Assembly (NCBI GenBank): GCA_028023455.1 | Contig: JAQFVV010006216.1 | Location: forward strand, 3,178,877-3,242,876 | Source of the DNA: Epiperipatus broadwayi | Taxonomy: Eukaryota; Onychophora; Udeonychophora; Euonychophora; Peripatidae | Direction: 5' to 3' | Length of the DNA: 64,000 nt | Shown here: piece by piece, positions 24,290-35,590 of the stretch | Position numbering within the stretch: position 1 is the stretch's first letter | How the letters are laid out: every line of letters begins with the position of its first letter | Notes under the pieces: model-generated | Databases searched by the model: none | The model's input: the letters and a program-made list of their open reading frames with translations, nothing else | What the model was told of the DNA's origin: nothing | Translations under genes and position numbers: made by a program

Positions 24290-24357
24290 TTCCCCCCCCC
24301 CCCCCCAACCACTCTCCCCCCCCCCCCCCCCCCCCCCACCCCCCCCCCCCCCCCCCA
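24243..24357. repeat. Poly-C tract (about 115 bp)
   Basis: An almost pure C run is interrupted by TT, AACCACTCT and one A. On the minus strand it is a poly-G tract capable of G-quadruplex formation. Its length in an otherwise AT-rich intron suggests replication slippage, and the exact length in an assembly is unreliable. The glycine-rich minus-strand frame across it is not a gene. Confidence 0.9.
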
Positions 24358-24409
24358 GGTAAAAAGTGATAACTTTAATGTCCAACTTCAACACCCCCTA
24401 CTCTCCACA

Positions 24410-24540
24410 CTATGCGTATATTGGTGATTATTTATCTTTTCAACATATATGTTTTCAAGTGTATCAGTGTTATGAGATAGTGTGGAGAGTGGTGGGTCGT
24501 CTGAAAATCTGTGCTCATATACCCTATATATTATATATAT
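24410..24540 (+). repeat. Dispersed repeat family R1, copy 2 (partial)
   Basis: It matches the right half of the copies at 355-540 and 24813-25003, from GTATATTGGTGATTATTTAT to GCTCATATACCCTATATATT. It begins just after the poly-C tract, so the left half may have been lost there. Confidence 0.8.
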
Positions 24541-24812
24541 AAACACAGGTATATAATAAGCCTGTGTGTTTCAATTATTACATAGTAGAGATGTCTGCCC
24601 ATCCCTTGTATTAAATGGATTATGTCCTGTGTATGAGGGGTCAGATTGATCTTAGGTCAACATGGGTGTGACAAGAATCTCAGCCTCAGGGTGGCCTTTG
24701 AGCATTCTATCATCAGATTTTCAATTGGATGGACGGTTGAAGGGTTGGAAGGTGGAGTAGATTGAAGCCTGTCCATTAAAGTATGAGGATTGGCTATCTT
24801 AATATATATCTG

Positions 24813-25003
24813 AGCACTTATAGCATATATGTGTAGAGATGGTAATCTGGACCAACTGATGATTGCTGGTTTAGCATGAAATACGTATATTGATAATTAT
24901 TTATCTTTTCAACATATATGTGTTCAAGTGTATCAGTGTTATGAGATAGGGTGGAGAGTGGTGGGTCGTCTGAAAGTCTGTGCTCATATACCCTATATAT
25001 TAG
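24813..25003 (+). repeat. Dispersed repeat family R1, copy 3
   Basis: This is a full-length copy from GAGCACTTATAGCATATATG to CATATACCCTATATATTAG, close to copy 1 at 355-540. Together with copy 2 it brackets about 270 bp of less AT-rich unique sequence (24541-24812) that contains no recognised gene. Confidence 0.8.
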
Positions 25004-25202
25004 TGAGACATTTACAAGTTTTTATTTTTTAATTATAACTAGATATAAATATCATTTAGTTAACACAAAATTATTTATATATGTAAAATAAGTGAAACGG
25101 AAGTAGTATCAAATGATTGATGTAGTTCTCTAAAAATAACGCATGTAAATTGTCACTAAGCAACTAAAATGACCATTCTGATAAAAAAAAAAAAAAACTA
25201 CC

Positions 25203-26345
25203 TGTTGTTAAAAATTTGACAGAAAACAGCATCTGTAATAAAAAATACAATATTGTGAAAAAGTATTAATAATTACCTTATTTAACAATGAATTTGTTCT
25301 GGTACAATTAAATATATGTTAAATAAAAAAGTTGCATTTTATGAAATAGTTATGGACTTGTTTAACATGAGAAAAATACAACTTGAATTACTACTTCTCA
25401 TAGACAAAGAATACTTTATTTTGAACATTTTTGGCAACTCTTGTAAGATTCTAATATATGAGTTCAGAATTAAGTAGGGGTAAAATAAAATATTTAACTA
25501 GAAACACAGCATCTGTAATAAAAAACTATTAATAATTATTTACTTAACAGTAATAAAAGAATAAAATGTAATGTGTGCATGTTAAATAAAAAAAAGAATA
25601 AAATCATAATCAGCATTTTATTTATTTTTTTGGTTTTTGGGAAAATAGAATGATGGAATTTAATGAGTATTGAAGGCATAAGGAGCTGACCTCTCGAGTA
25701 ATTTTATAAAATTTGGGAAATTTCAGTAAACTTGATGCCAAAAATAAATGATATTTGTAATTCTCAGATTCAGATGTTAAAACATGCATTACTGAAGACA
25801 TCAAACTAGCATAAATGTCTAGTTTAAATGCAATGACATTAAGCAAAGTCATCATTTAGCAAGTTGTTATTTTGAAGTGTTATATATCGATTAATTTATA
25901 TTGACTGTCTGTTGATAATTTTTTTGAAAGGTAATAAAAATAAATTGGGTTGCATATAAATATTTATTTCATTTAAGATATATAACCAGAGACCAGAATA
26001 GGTCATGGTTGACCTACACATCTTTTAGATACGTTTCCCACCTTAATCTCTCTTGACTAAATCTAACTTATATATAAATGATAACTCTCTTGACTAAATC
26101 TAACTTATATATAAATGATAAATAAAATGGAAATAGAACTAAATGCCGCAGTTTGATAAAAAAATCTCACAGAAATAAAGCATCTGTAGGAAAAAAATTC
26201 AATATTTTGAAGAAGTATTAATAATTATTTATATTGAATAATAAGCTTGTTCTGGTTCATTTAAATATATGTTAAAAAAGAATAAAGTTGCATTTCATAG
26301 AATAGTTAATTTGGATTTATTTACTGCAGGGAAAATTAAGTTTAA
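25203..26345 (+). repeat. Diverged direct duplications
   Basis: A segment with GCATCTGTAATAAAAAA, then AAGTATTAATAATTA, then TTGTTCTGGT, then AAATATATGTTAAA, at 25203-25380, recurs at 26165-26345 about 960 bp away. A shorter trace lies at 25505-25600. Divergence is considerable, so these are old duplications or three copies of an unknown repeat. Confidence 0.6.
26049..26122 (+). repeat. 37-bp tandem duplication
   Basis: Two adjacent identical units each contain CTCTTGACTAAATCTAACTT and then ATATATAAATGATAA, with a period of 37 bp. The identity indicates a recent event. Confidence 0.9.
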
Positions 26346-26742
26346 TTTTGTAAGTAATTTTATAGTTTGTTTTATAATATATAAATGTAATTTATAGAGA
26401 TTTTTTTATATTTTTTTTAAATTAAAGATTTTTCTAGTCTTTATGTAGATAACAAGCATTTATTTTTTTTGTATCACTTTGGATTGTGGTTGAAAATTGG
26501 GAAAAGCTTAAGTAAATTTAATCTTTCACTGTTTTTTTTTTTTTTTTGTCTTTGGAAAAAAATAAGAAATTATTGATAAAAGATTCTTTGTTTCTGCATT
26601 CTTTCAATCTTTCTTTTGTTTGACAATAAATAATCTGCCTTTATAAATAAAACTTAGAAATGCATATCAACTCTAAGAAGTGTTACAAAGAATTATAAGT
26701 GATGATTTTTATGTATTGCATTAAATCATGGAATTTTAACTC

Positions 26743-26927
26743 CTATATACGTGTTTGGTGCCATTCTTTTTTTAATTTATCCAACTTTAATGTAATACTT
26801 TTTGAAATTTCAAAAACACCCTCTATATATTGTATGGAAAGAAGTGTTAAAGTTAAATATTTTTCCACCTCTGCTGCAATGATGTGGGCAAGTGGAGCGA
26901 GCCTCAAGACGATATGGGGCTCTACCG
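26743..26927 (-). CDS. Unidentified antisense terminal exon (candidate)
   Basis: I do not recognise the product. On the minus strand a good acceptor (a run of eight T, then ACTAAG) is followed by 60 codons and a TAG at 26745-26743. The reading begins VEPHIVLRLAPLAHIIAAEV and ends KLKKEWHQTRI, a mixed, helix-prone sequence with no low-complexity tract. The first 80 bp are clearly richer in GC than the intron around them, as expected of coding sequence. It has no methionine start, so it would be the last exon of a gene with earlier exons at higher coordinates. No clear polyadenylation signal was found just downstream. A transposon fragment is the main alternative. Confidence 0.35.
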
Positions 26928-28458
26928 CTTAGTAAAAAAAATTAAATATTTTAATAAGGTAAGCATAAGATGCTGCATTTCTAAATCAAATAAATAATAA
27001 TAGTTAGCCAAATAAATAAGATTAAATGCTTTACAATTTGAAAAGTTATATTTATATGTAAACATTGAAATATAATGGAAATTTTTAAATATAATCTAAA
27101 TAAAATTTTAGTTATGATAATGAGATAACAATTATTGCAAGCTGAAATATGATCTAGTAATAATAACAGAATTGGTTGACCTATTAGAAGATGATATGGT
27201 GTCAGTTTTCATTGCCCATTTTAATTTGGTATGTCAGGTTACGTAGTAGCTGAATATTTTTTATATTTCAATGTTTTAATATATATCTATGAAAATCTTT
27301 AAATATATATATGGCTTATAATTTCTTAATTAAAATAAATCGGAATAACTACTTTTGCTTCTAAAGAAAAGTTAACTATTGAAGTTAAAAAAAATAATTA
27401 TATGCGTATTTTTTTAATTTAATTTCTTCAATTTAAAATAATTCTTATAAATTGGTAAATATTTGCAAAGTATTTTAATTTTTTTTTTTAATGATTGTGA
27501 GATGAAGTTTAATTAGATTTTTTTTTTTTCTGCTTTTTAAAAAGAAAAATGATTGTTTTTAAATTTATCATTATCTTAGATTCAAAAGACCTTTTCTAGA
27601 AATATTTTAAACTGCATAAACAAATTCTGTTTTTATAAATACTGTATATAAAATTTGGCTTACGTTGTACTTAATGTTATTGCTTGAGAATGAATATAAT
27701 TTATCAGAAGGATTGAGGAATTGTTAGTGCAAAAATTATATGCAAATATTTTTGTAAATTTGTTTTTCTTCGATATTAAATGGGAACGATTTTATTTTCA
27801 CTTTTTAAAGCATGAAAATATTTTTCTGTGATGAACATAGATAGTTTAATTGATCTGAATTTGAGATGGAGTATTAGAGACCTGGAAATTCTGATGAAGG
27901 GTATTGCCAAGAAATAGTCTCAGTGGGTTTTATATTTTTTATAATTGAGAGATTCAGTTAATTGTTATTAAAAGTACATTTAAAATAATTTTATTTTTAA
28001 ATGTGACTTCAAGAGAACATTTCAATGCTTTATATTATAATATTAAAAAAAAATATATTGGTAAACAAGATGAATTAATATTTCCTTTTATTTTAAAGGA
28101 TATTGAAGCTATTAATGGTAATTTTCCATTATATAGACTGTTTTAGATGAAGAGTAATTAAATTTTCTAAAAATGTATTTTGTTATGAAATTCCTGAATA
28201 TGATTTTTGTGTGAGAGGAAATTTTGTTTACTTTATAAAAAATGTCTCAGAAACATTAAGAGATATAATATTGTTTGCATTTACTGGAAGGATGATAGAA
28301 TGAATGCATTGAAAAGCTACAATTAGGCAATATTTTGAAATTTTCAGAAAAAAAAAAAAGTCTACTTAAGAGGTTAAAAGCAACTTTGCAATATATATGT
28401 AGACTAAAAACTTATTTGAGATTTGCTTTGTATTTTCATTGTAAAACTCATTTCTTTA
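26928..28458. other. Intron sequence, no features
   Basis: This is AT-rich intron sequence with homopolymers. It ends in CTTTA (28454-28458), the left target-site duplication of the LTR retrotransposon that follows. Confidence 0.6.
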
Positions 28459-29532
28459 TGTTGTGTATTCAGCTATGAAGCTGACTACCAACAATTATCA
28501 CAAAAGTATTAATTACTCAAAACATTATTAAATAAGAATAAATACATTTATTTACATATTATATATATGATCCATAGTTGCTTTATATATCCATTAACAA
28601 TTAGTCCTTGATTTAAAGTTCTAAATCTTCAATGCTATAATCGCCATCAAACAAACAAATACTATTACAATAATGATGGACCCAAGTGAATACTAAAAGT
28701 TTATACTCACAGTACTTAAAGCACAATCCTAATTAGGCCTTCTCAAGCGTACACAAATATTAAAAGACCAGTGAGGTCTATAAACATTTACCTTTCTTTC
28801 ACCTTCAGAGGCACGGACTCTCGGACACTTGCATCATTGCAGAAAAGTCTAGGGCACTTTTCCCTTTGCTTTTCGAAAGGTCTTTATGATAGCAATAACA
28901 ACAGCATGTGATGAGTGGAGAAAAGCTGATGATATGCTCTTTTTTTGCGTGCACTATTTATGCTGTTTTCTCCTTGCTTGATATCATTTTAAAAATTCCT
29001 GTCATTCCAGTGTAACTAAATCCATTTTACTAATGCATCTTTACAATGCTGATAAGGATCTGGCTTCTAATTATGTCCGTCCGCATTCCACAGTAATTAG
29101 TTTTAAATATTTATTCCATTTGTTTTTCCTAAAATAGTTTAATAGTTTGATTTTAACAATACACAGTTTTTTTGGTATTTTAAATTCATGAGTTATATCT
29201 GGTCTTGAAAATAATCACTTGCATTTTTTTTTTTTTTTTTGGCAATCTTTTATAGAATGCTTTTAACTTACAATCTTTCTCTGCTTAAGTCTAATTTATT
29301 TGTAAACCAATCTTTCTTAGTTGAATTAGACTTAAGCTCAAATTATTTTTTATTACTTTTTAAAAACTTACATATCTATTTATGTTTCCATTAATAAATA
29401 CTAGTGATCTTTTTATTGCTTTTTAAACTAGATATGTATTTCCATTTTTTTTTTCTCTCAAGTGAAACTTAGCTTTATAACTTATAGCTCTTGAGTTACT
29501 AAAGTCTAATACATTTTCTACAAGATATAGCA
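28459..29532 (-). repeat. 3' LTR of the gypsy-type element
   Basis: It is about 1074 bp long and collinear with 31252-32391, differing by many substitutions and small indels, which implies an old insertion. Shared blocks include TTCAGCTATGAAGCTGACTA, AATCTTCAATGCTATAATCG, GAAAAGTCTAGGGCAC and CTTTACAATGCTGATAAGGA. The outer base pairs are TG and CA. Confidence 0.88.
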
Positions 29533-29542
29533 CCTCCCCACA
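29533..29542 (-). promoter_or_regulatory. Polypurine tract of the LTR element
   Basis: On the minus strand TGTGGGGAGG abuts the 3' LTR start TGCTATAT. Position and composition are those of the plus-strand primer of LTR retroelements. Confidence 0.75.
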
Positions 29543-30060
29543 CTTCAGATAAAAACCCTATTAACTTGCTACACATAATCACGAAGGCTATCCGGTTTAA
29601 CATTTTTTACAAATAGGCTTGGATGATTTTTTTTTTCTACTACTGCAACTTTCTGTTCTGAAACATTTTTTCGACCTTTATTTTTAGCCAATTTCCCCCT
29701 ATGTCATTATCATTTTTATTTCTCATTTTCCTTTCAGATTTTTCATTCCATCTGCTATATTTCATGGTGATTGATCTACCCCACCCTCCAACATGGTTTT
29801 TGTGGTGTCTTTTTATGCCATCATAGTCACTATTAATCATTTGTGTTTGATTCAACAGATTCTTTACTGCTGTCCATTTGAACCAAGTTTTACTTGCTCA
29901 CTCTCTACCATGTACTTGTGCTTCAGTTCTGAAACCCGCGTTAACCATGTTTCTCAGTTGTTTACCTTCTTGTGCGAGCAGCCATAGCTTGGTCTTACCG
30001 AACATAGGCTTTGCTTTTACTATTGATCCGCTTGCCACATTTTTCCCGGCATTGGCATTT
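29540..30060 (-). pseudogene. Possible integrase C-terminal remnant
   Basis: Between the protease start and the 3' LTR the minus strand has frames such as LWLLAQEGKQLRNMVNAGF and, at 29855-29640, MNQTQMINSDYDGIKRHHKN. Their position before the polypurine tract and the basic, tryptophan-containing composition fit the divergent tail of a gypsy integrase, but no catalytic motif is present. If correct, a deletion has joined protease to the integrase tail. Confidence 0.3.
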
Positions 30061-30177
30061 ATGGTTATGTTTACCTTGTGGAATTAGTCCTGCCTTATTA
30101 ATGGAGTTTTTTTTTCCTCCTACTATGTATAAAGGCAATTTTAATACTCTATTTTTATGCTTTATAGGCACTATATA

Positions 30178-31110
30178 TTATTTCTCTAAGCATAATGAAA
30201 TGCCCGATCCACTATCGATTTCCATTTTGATGTTTCTATTACACATTTTTAATTTTACCATAAATTTATTACTCAGACTTGTTCTCTTATTATTTATGCT
30301 CACCATATCATCTGTTACACTTTCATTTGAATTTATATTATTATGCCACTGATGACTGGTTTTTGCCATACACAACTTTTTTAAGTGTCCATTTATATTA
30401 CAGTCATGGCACTTTTCTCCCAGAAACTTGCACTGACTTTTTACATGGCCTTTTTGTTCTGCAGCAGAAGCAAATAATCAATTTCTTTGATCCATTTACT
30501 ATATCCGCTTCTTTATAATATGTTTTCCACACATCTATATCCTTGTTATCAGTTTTTTTTTTTTTAAAACAGGCCACATGTGCTAATTTTAGCTTATAAG
30601 CTCTACCCCCTTCTTGTTAGCTGACTCAAAGTTCAGATGTGTATCACACAGCAGATTTTTTCTCTGACTATCATCAAGCAGACCCCATAATAGCTGATTG
30701 AGCAATATTTTTTCAACATAGTTCCTGTATAAGCAATCTTTTGTTAATTGCTTTAATGCTAAGGAGTAATCTTTTATAGATTTATCCTTTGTTTGTCCTC
30801 TTTTTTTGCAGACAACTGTGCTAGATCCTTCAATTGACTGGGATAAAATGATTGATTAACTTTTTTATAATATCCTCATACGCTACTGTATCCTTTATAG
30901 ATAACTTGTAATATTTATTTATTATTGCAATTACCCTTCTGCCTGATAGTCGTAACAATGTAGCTATTTTTTTCTTCTCATCCACAATATCATTTAGCAA
31001 GAAAAATTTTTTTTATCAGAGTAGCATGAAACGGCCATTCCTCAGCATCCCCTACATCAAATTCGGCATTGCCGACTGTCCCAACGACATGTTTTATTAA
31101 ATTATATATA
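30178..31110 (-). pseudogene. Gag C-terminal part and protease start
   Basis: The minus strand keeps a broken gag-pol reading. Near 31065, GNAEFDVGDAEEWPFHA is an N-terminal gag-like block. At 30710-30600, in pieces, LLNQLLWGLLDDSQRKNLL and LNFESANKKG match the gypsy gag pattern. At about 30450-30370, EQKGHVKSQCK then CHDCNINGHLKKLC gives a partial and a perfect C-x2-C-x4-H-x4-C zinc knuckle, for RNA packaging. The open segment 30375-30178 ends in KMEIDSGSGISL, the DSG catalytic motif of an aspartic protease. Stops and frameshifts break the frame repeatedly. Confidence 0.75.
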
Positions 31111-31232
31111 AATGTTAACAGGAACCAAAATCCTAGTTTATATTAAACTATTATGAAACAAATCTATTTATACGAGATACTAATATATAAATACTATCTA
31201 ATCTCGACTTTCGCACCTGGTTCGAATGCGAC

Positions 31233-31251
31233 TGTCCGACTGCGCCCACTT
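31233..31251 (-). promoter_or_regulatory. Probable primer-binding site
   Basis: On the minus strand, directly after the 5' LTR, the sequence is AAGTGGGCGCAGTCGGACAG. The TGGGCGCAGTCGGACAG part starts with TGG, as expected for pairing with the CCA end of a tRNA, after a short spacer. The tRNA type was not identified. Confidence 0.5.
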
Positions 31252-32391
31252 TGTTGTGTATTCAGCTATGAAGCTGACTATAACAACAATTATCACAAAA
31301 TATTATTAAATAAGAATAAATACATTTATTTACATATTATATATATATACACACACACATCAATTAAGATTTTACTAAGTAATGATACATAATTACTTTG
31401 TATATATATTAACAATTAATCCTTAAATTTAAAGTTCTAAATCTTCAATGCTATAATCGCCACCAAACAAACAAATACTGTGACTACAATAATGGTGAAC
31501 CCACGTGAATACTAAAAGTTTATACTCGCAGTACTTAAAACACAATTCTAACTGGACCTTTTCAGGCATACACAAATAATAAAAGAGCCGTGCGGTCTAT
31601 AAACATTTCCCTAGCCAGATTTCTTTCACTTTAGAGGCACGGGCTCTGGGACCCTTCCATCATTGCAGAAAAGTCTAGGGCACTCTTCTCTCAGCTTTTC
31701 TGAAGTTTTTATGACAACAACAACAACAGCTTGCGATGAATGGAGAAAAGCAGACGACATACTTTTTTTTTGTGCGCACTATTTATACTGTTTTCTCCTT
31801 GCTTGATATTTTAAAAATTCCTATTATTCCAATGTAATTGTAAATCCATTTTACTAATGCATCTTTACAATGCTGATAAGGATCCGACTTCTAATTACGG
31901 CCGTTCGCATTCCACAGTAATTAACTTCAAATATTTATTCCATTTGTTTTTGCTAAAATAGTTTAATGGATTGATTTTAACAATACACAGTTTTCTTGGT
32001 ATTTTAAATCCACAAGTTATATCCAGCCTTGAAAATAATCATTTGCATTATTTTTTGGCAATCTTTTATAGAATGCTCTTAACTCACAATCTTTATCTGT
32101 TTAAATCTAATTATCTGTAAACCAATCTTTCTTCATTGAATTAAGACTTAAACTCAAATTATCAAAATAAAGTTTTTTTTATTTTGCAAAATTTATTTTT
32201 CATTACTTTTTTAAAAACTTACATATGTATTTACATTTTCTATTCTTAGTGATCTTTTTATTGATTTTTTAAAATTAAATTAAATATGTATTTACATTTT
32301 ATTGCTATTTTTTCTCTGAAGTAAAACTTAGCTTTATAACTTATAGCTCTCAAGTTACTAAAGTCTAATATATTTTCTACAGAATATAGCA
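31252..32391 (-). repeat. 5' LTR of the gypsy-type element
   Basis: It is about 1140 bp long and pairs with 28459-29532. It is longer mainly because of an extra AC-rich and AT-rich insertion near 31340-31400. The element's promoter should lie here, read leftwards, but I could not place a TATA box with confidence. Confidence 0.88.
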
Positions 32392-32693
32392 CTTTAATTT
32401 TCTATTAGTTTTTAGTTTTTAATTAAGATGGCTATATTCATTAAATATATGTAAAAAAATACATATATATAACTGCAGAAAGGAATTATCTTTTCATTTC
32501 CTTTTTGAGGTTTTAAAGGAATTGCGTAGAAAAAATTTCTAATGTCTATTTCATTTATTTTTGTGATTGCAGCTATTATTTCTATATTATTATTCATATG
32601 ATAAACAAACATTGGACTGACTGCTCACCAACACACATCAGCCAGCATAGTGAGTTTATTGCTTTTTACCTCAGTTTAAAATCAAGAAATATT

Positions 32694-34066
32694 CTAAATT
32701 GCCTGATAATTCTTTACTAAAATATCTGTTGAATTTTCATGTAGGCAAATGATGTTAATGATGCAACAAATGATGGAAAATTTATCTACAAATATCGATA
32801 CCTGTCTTCTAAAAAATTTAGTAAGAGTTTCACCAGGCATATTTTTATATTTTTCCTGAAGTATTTGATACAACGGTGATTCTTGATGATCATTATTCCA
32901 TAAATTCTTTATCAGTAATTTTTGATATTCTTCAAAAGTTTTAGGTATTTGGAACAATGATTCCCACCATGATAAAGCATCACCTTGTAAATGACTGTAT
33001 GCTACTATCAATTTTTCACCTTCTGACAAATTAGTATTTACTGAAAAATATAAATTTAAACTCTTTAGATGCTCTATTGGAGCTTCATTTGTAAACCCTT
33101 GAAAATGTTTTAATTTTACAAATTGATTTATAACATTTGATTGTAATGTGTGATTTGTATTGCTAAGATTTTCTTTTTGCAGATTTATTGATGACTGTTG
33201 ATTGTGATGGTGAGCAAAGTCTCCTATAGAATAACTAATATTATCATTATTATTTTGTTCCCTTTGCATGTTTTCCATCTCAATCACCATTTCACCTTGA
33301 TATTCCTTTTTATTTGGATCTTCCTTTATCCTATTAATAGCTTCTAATATTTGATTAAATTTATCTGACATAGTGTCTTCTTTAATATTAGATAATGTAA
33401 TCTTTTTACAAGCTTGTGTAGAATTTTCCATCATTATTTTTCTTTCTTTCTCAAACGCATCCTTCAAAACTTTTATGGTTTGATCTACGGTAATATTTTT
33501 ATTTTCCAATTGATTACATATCTCCGATTGATTCTCTAATAATATTTCAATATTATCTTTATTTAACTTTACGTCTGAATCAATCAAATTTTGCTTCACA
33601 TTTAAACACTGAAAATCTTTTTCCATAGACTGAATTTTCTTGTCTTGGTTATTAATTTCTATGTGGACATCTTTTATTTTCTCATCTAAAACCTTTTCAA
33701 TCTCTTCTTGGATTTTATACATATCAATTTGGAGATGATTGTATACGGTTTTTATTTCCATTTTGGTATTCATACTTTCCATCTTGGTATCCATATTTGT
33801 AGATAAATTACTTTCACACTTTCCATCTTGGTATCGATATTTGTAGATAAATTTTCCATCATTTGTTGCATCATTAACATCATTTGACTTAATGATGGAT
33901 TATTATCACTGGTTTTATTTTCTATAGGTTTGTCAATAATATCCATAGTTTCTAGAACATGAGTATCTAATATAGAATTACTCTTAGACGCACCTATATC
34001 TATTTGTTCATTGGTACTATTCATAGTATCATCAGCTATATTTGGACGAAGTACGTCAGTTTGCAT
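32694..34066 (-). pseudogene. Gag of a second LTR retrotransposon, rearranged
   Basis: Two overlapping minus-strand frames encode a gag-like protein that would coat element RNA. The N-terminus (34066-33770) has MMLMMQQMMENLSTNIDTKM; after a frameshift in a small duplicated stretch near 33770-33850 the reading goes on as a long coiled coil with repeated NLSTNIDTKME-like units (33790-33250). The capsid-like part has HFQGFTNEAPIEHLKSLNLY, GDALSWWESL and LTKFFRRQV, the pattern of Retrotrans_gag proteins. The frame is cut after RRQV by a 57-bp inverted copy of its own 5' region (32746-32802). No zinc knuckle, protease or reverse transcriptase follows. Confidence 0.8.
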
Positions 34067-34452
34067 TTCTATATTATTATCAGTATTAGAAGAAAATATT
34101 TTATACTTCTCGTAATCATAAAACTAACTTTATCCTAACTATAACTTTATTTATACGATAATATAGTATTTATCATAGGATATTAATGTGACGCCTTTCT
34201 CTTTTCAAGTTATATATGTGTTCTTACTCTAATGCCTAATTTTAAAATTATATTTTTAAGCAAGTGATCTATTCATTTAAATTTTAACTATTTAATTTTT
34301 AAAGTCTTTTATTTTATTATCTACTATTTTACAATACATTTAATATGAGATTATTATTAATAATATTTATCCCTCAAAGTTTTGTATCGCTATGCAAACA
34401 ATATAAAATCTGTGATTCAATATAATAATGATATGGAAGCTATGATTCAAGG

Positions 34453-34470
34453 CTCCAGTTGTGTGCGCCA
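34453..34470 (-). promoter_or_regulatory. Probable primer-binding site
   Basis: On the minus strand TGGCGCACACAACTGGAGCC directly follows the presumed LTR end CTGTTACA plus two bases. The TGG start and the position about 390 bp before the gag start codon fit a tRNA primer site. The tRNA was not identified. Confidence 0.5.
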
Positions 34471-34472
34471 TA

Positions 34473-35590
34473 TGTAACAGTATGCACTCTCTCAACAAAA
34501 TAAGTTAAGGCAATCACATCTCACTATAGTCGGATTTAAGGTCTTCACATAGGATGCCGCGAATGATGTGATTTAATTTTGATATAAAACTATATTTATT
34601 CCCAATAACTAATTTATTATTAATAAATTATTATACTAAACCACATCAAATCAATTTTTACCTTAATTAACTTTACCGTTATGCTCAGATTTCGAACTCA
34701 GGGAAGTTTAACAATTTACTCTCTTCAGGGGTTCCTATCAATATTCTAAAGTAATATTAATAACAAATCTCACTAACTCTTTAAATTAAATAAAACAAAA
34801 TTGAAGACTTCATTTAATTTAATATAAAAAACATAATTATTTATTTAACAATTAAATAACTTAAATTTTACAATATATAAAAAATTATTTATATATCTAC
34901 CTCCTTATATTAAAAATATAAATATTCTATTTACTTACGGTAGATATATTTTCTAACCTATAACACTACATGATTTTACAATGTATATAAAATATAAGTA
35001 TCCAAATATTAAGACTTTTATATTAACACTATTCTATAATAATTAGATTATACAAATAATAATCCAATCATTTATATATAATATCTTCATTCATTAAAAT
35101 GATTGTACGTAACTTATATTTATTAATATAAAAATATATATTTCACAACAATGTTAATCATTTATTCACTTATCATACATTACGGTTATTAGACTATTTG
35201 GATTAGTATAAACAATGTAGTGTCATGTCATAGAAAATAATAGTATGTGAATTTAAAAATAATTTAATCTCTTACCTCCAAGTTCACTTTATCTCTCTAT
35301 ATTTTTACATGCCTTTCCCATATTAATATTTCTTAACCTATATTTAAATTTTTATTAATCATAAATATAAATAAAAATATTTTAAATTATTAATTCTCTC
35401 TTATTATTCATTTCTTTAATAAAATGAATACGATAATAAAGGAAATGAAATTAACCTTTCCCAATTATAATTTTCAAAAAAACTTAAATGGTATTTATAA
35501 AAGTTAATACAATAATCTCAGATGTTCCTGGAATTCGCGAATGAAAATCCTTCGAAGACGCAATTTTTGATTCCTTCGTTGTTAGACATT
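34473..35590 (-). repeat. Probable 5' LTR of the second gag element
   Basis: Read leftwards on the minus strand, this region should be the LTR upstream of the gag at 34066. The inner end is clear: CATACTGTTACA, then TA, then a TGG-starting primer-binding site at about 34453-34470. The outer end is a guess (TGTCTAACAACG near 35590) because no second LTR is present to compare. The sequence is AT-rich and shows no coding potential. Confidence 0.4.

Larger units (their letters stand above)
28459..32391 (-). mobile_element. Gypsy-type LTR retrotransposon, internally deleted
   Basis: The element is bounded by two LTRs (28459-29532 and 31252-32391) and a perfect 5-bp target duplication, CTTTA (28454-28458 and 32392-32396). 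It reads on the minus strand, so the right LTR is the 5' one. The LTRs start TGCTATAT and end ACACAACA in that orientation. Beside the 3' LTR is a purine tract, GTGGGGAGG; beside the 5' LTR is a likely primer-binding site. The 1.7-kb interior keeps gag, two zinc-knuckle-like motifs and the start of protease. Reverse transcriptase and most of integrase are missing, so it cannot move by itself. Confidence 0.88.

Noticed and set aside
24200-24394. Minus-strand glycine-rich open frame
   Set aside because: It is simply the translation of the poly-G strand of a homopolymer tract.
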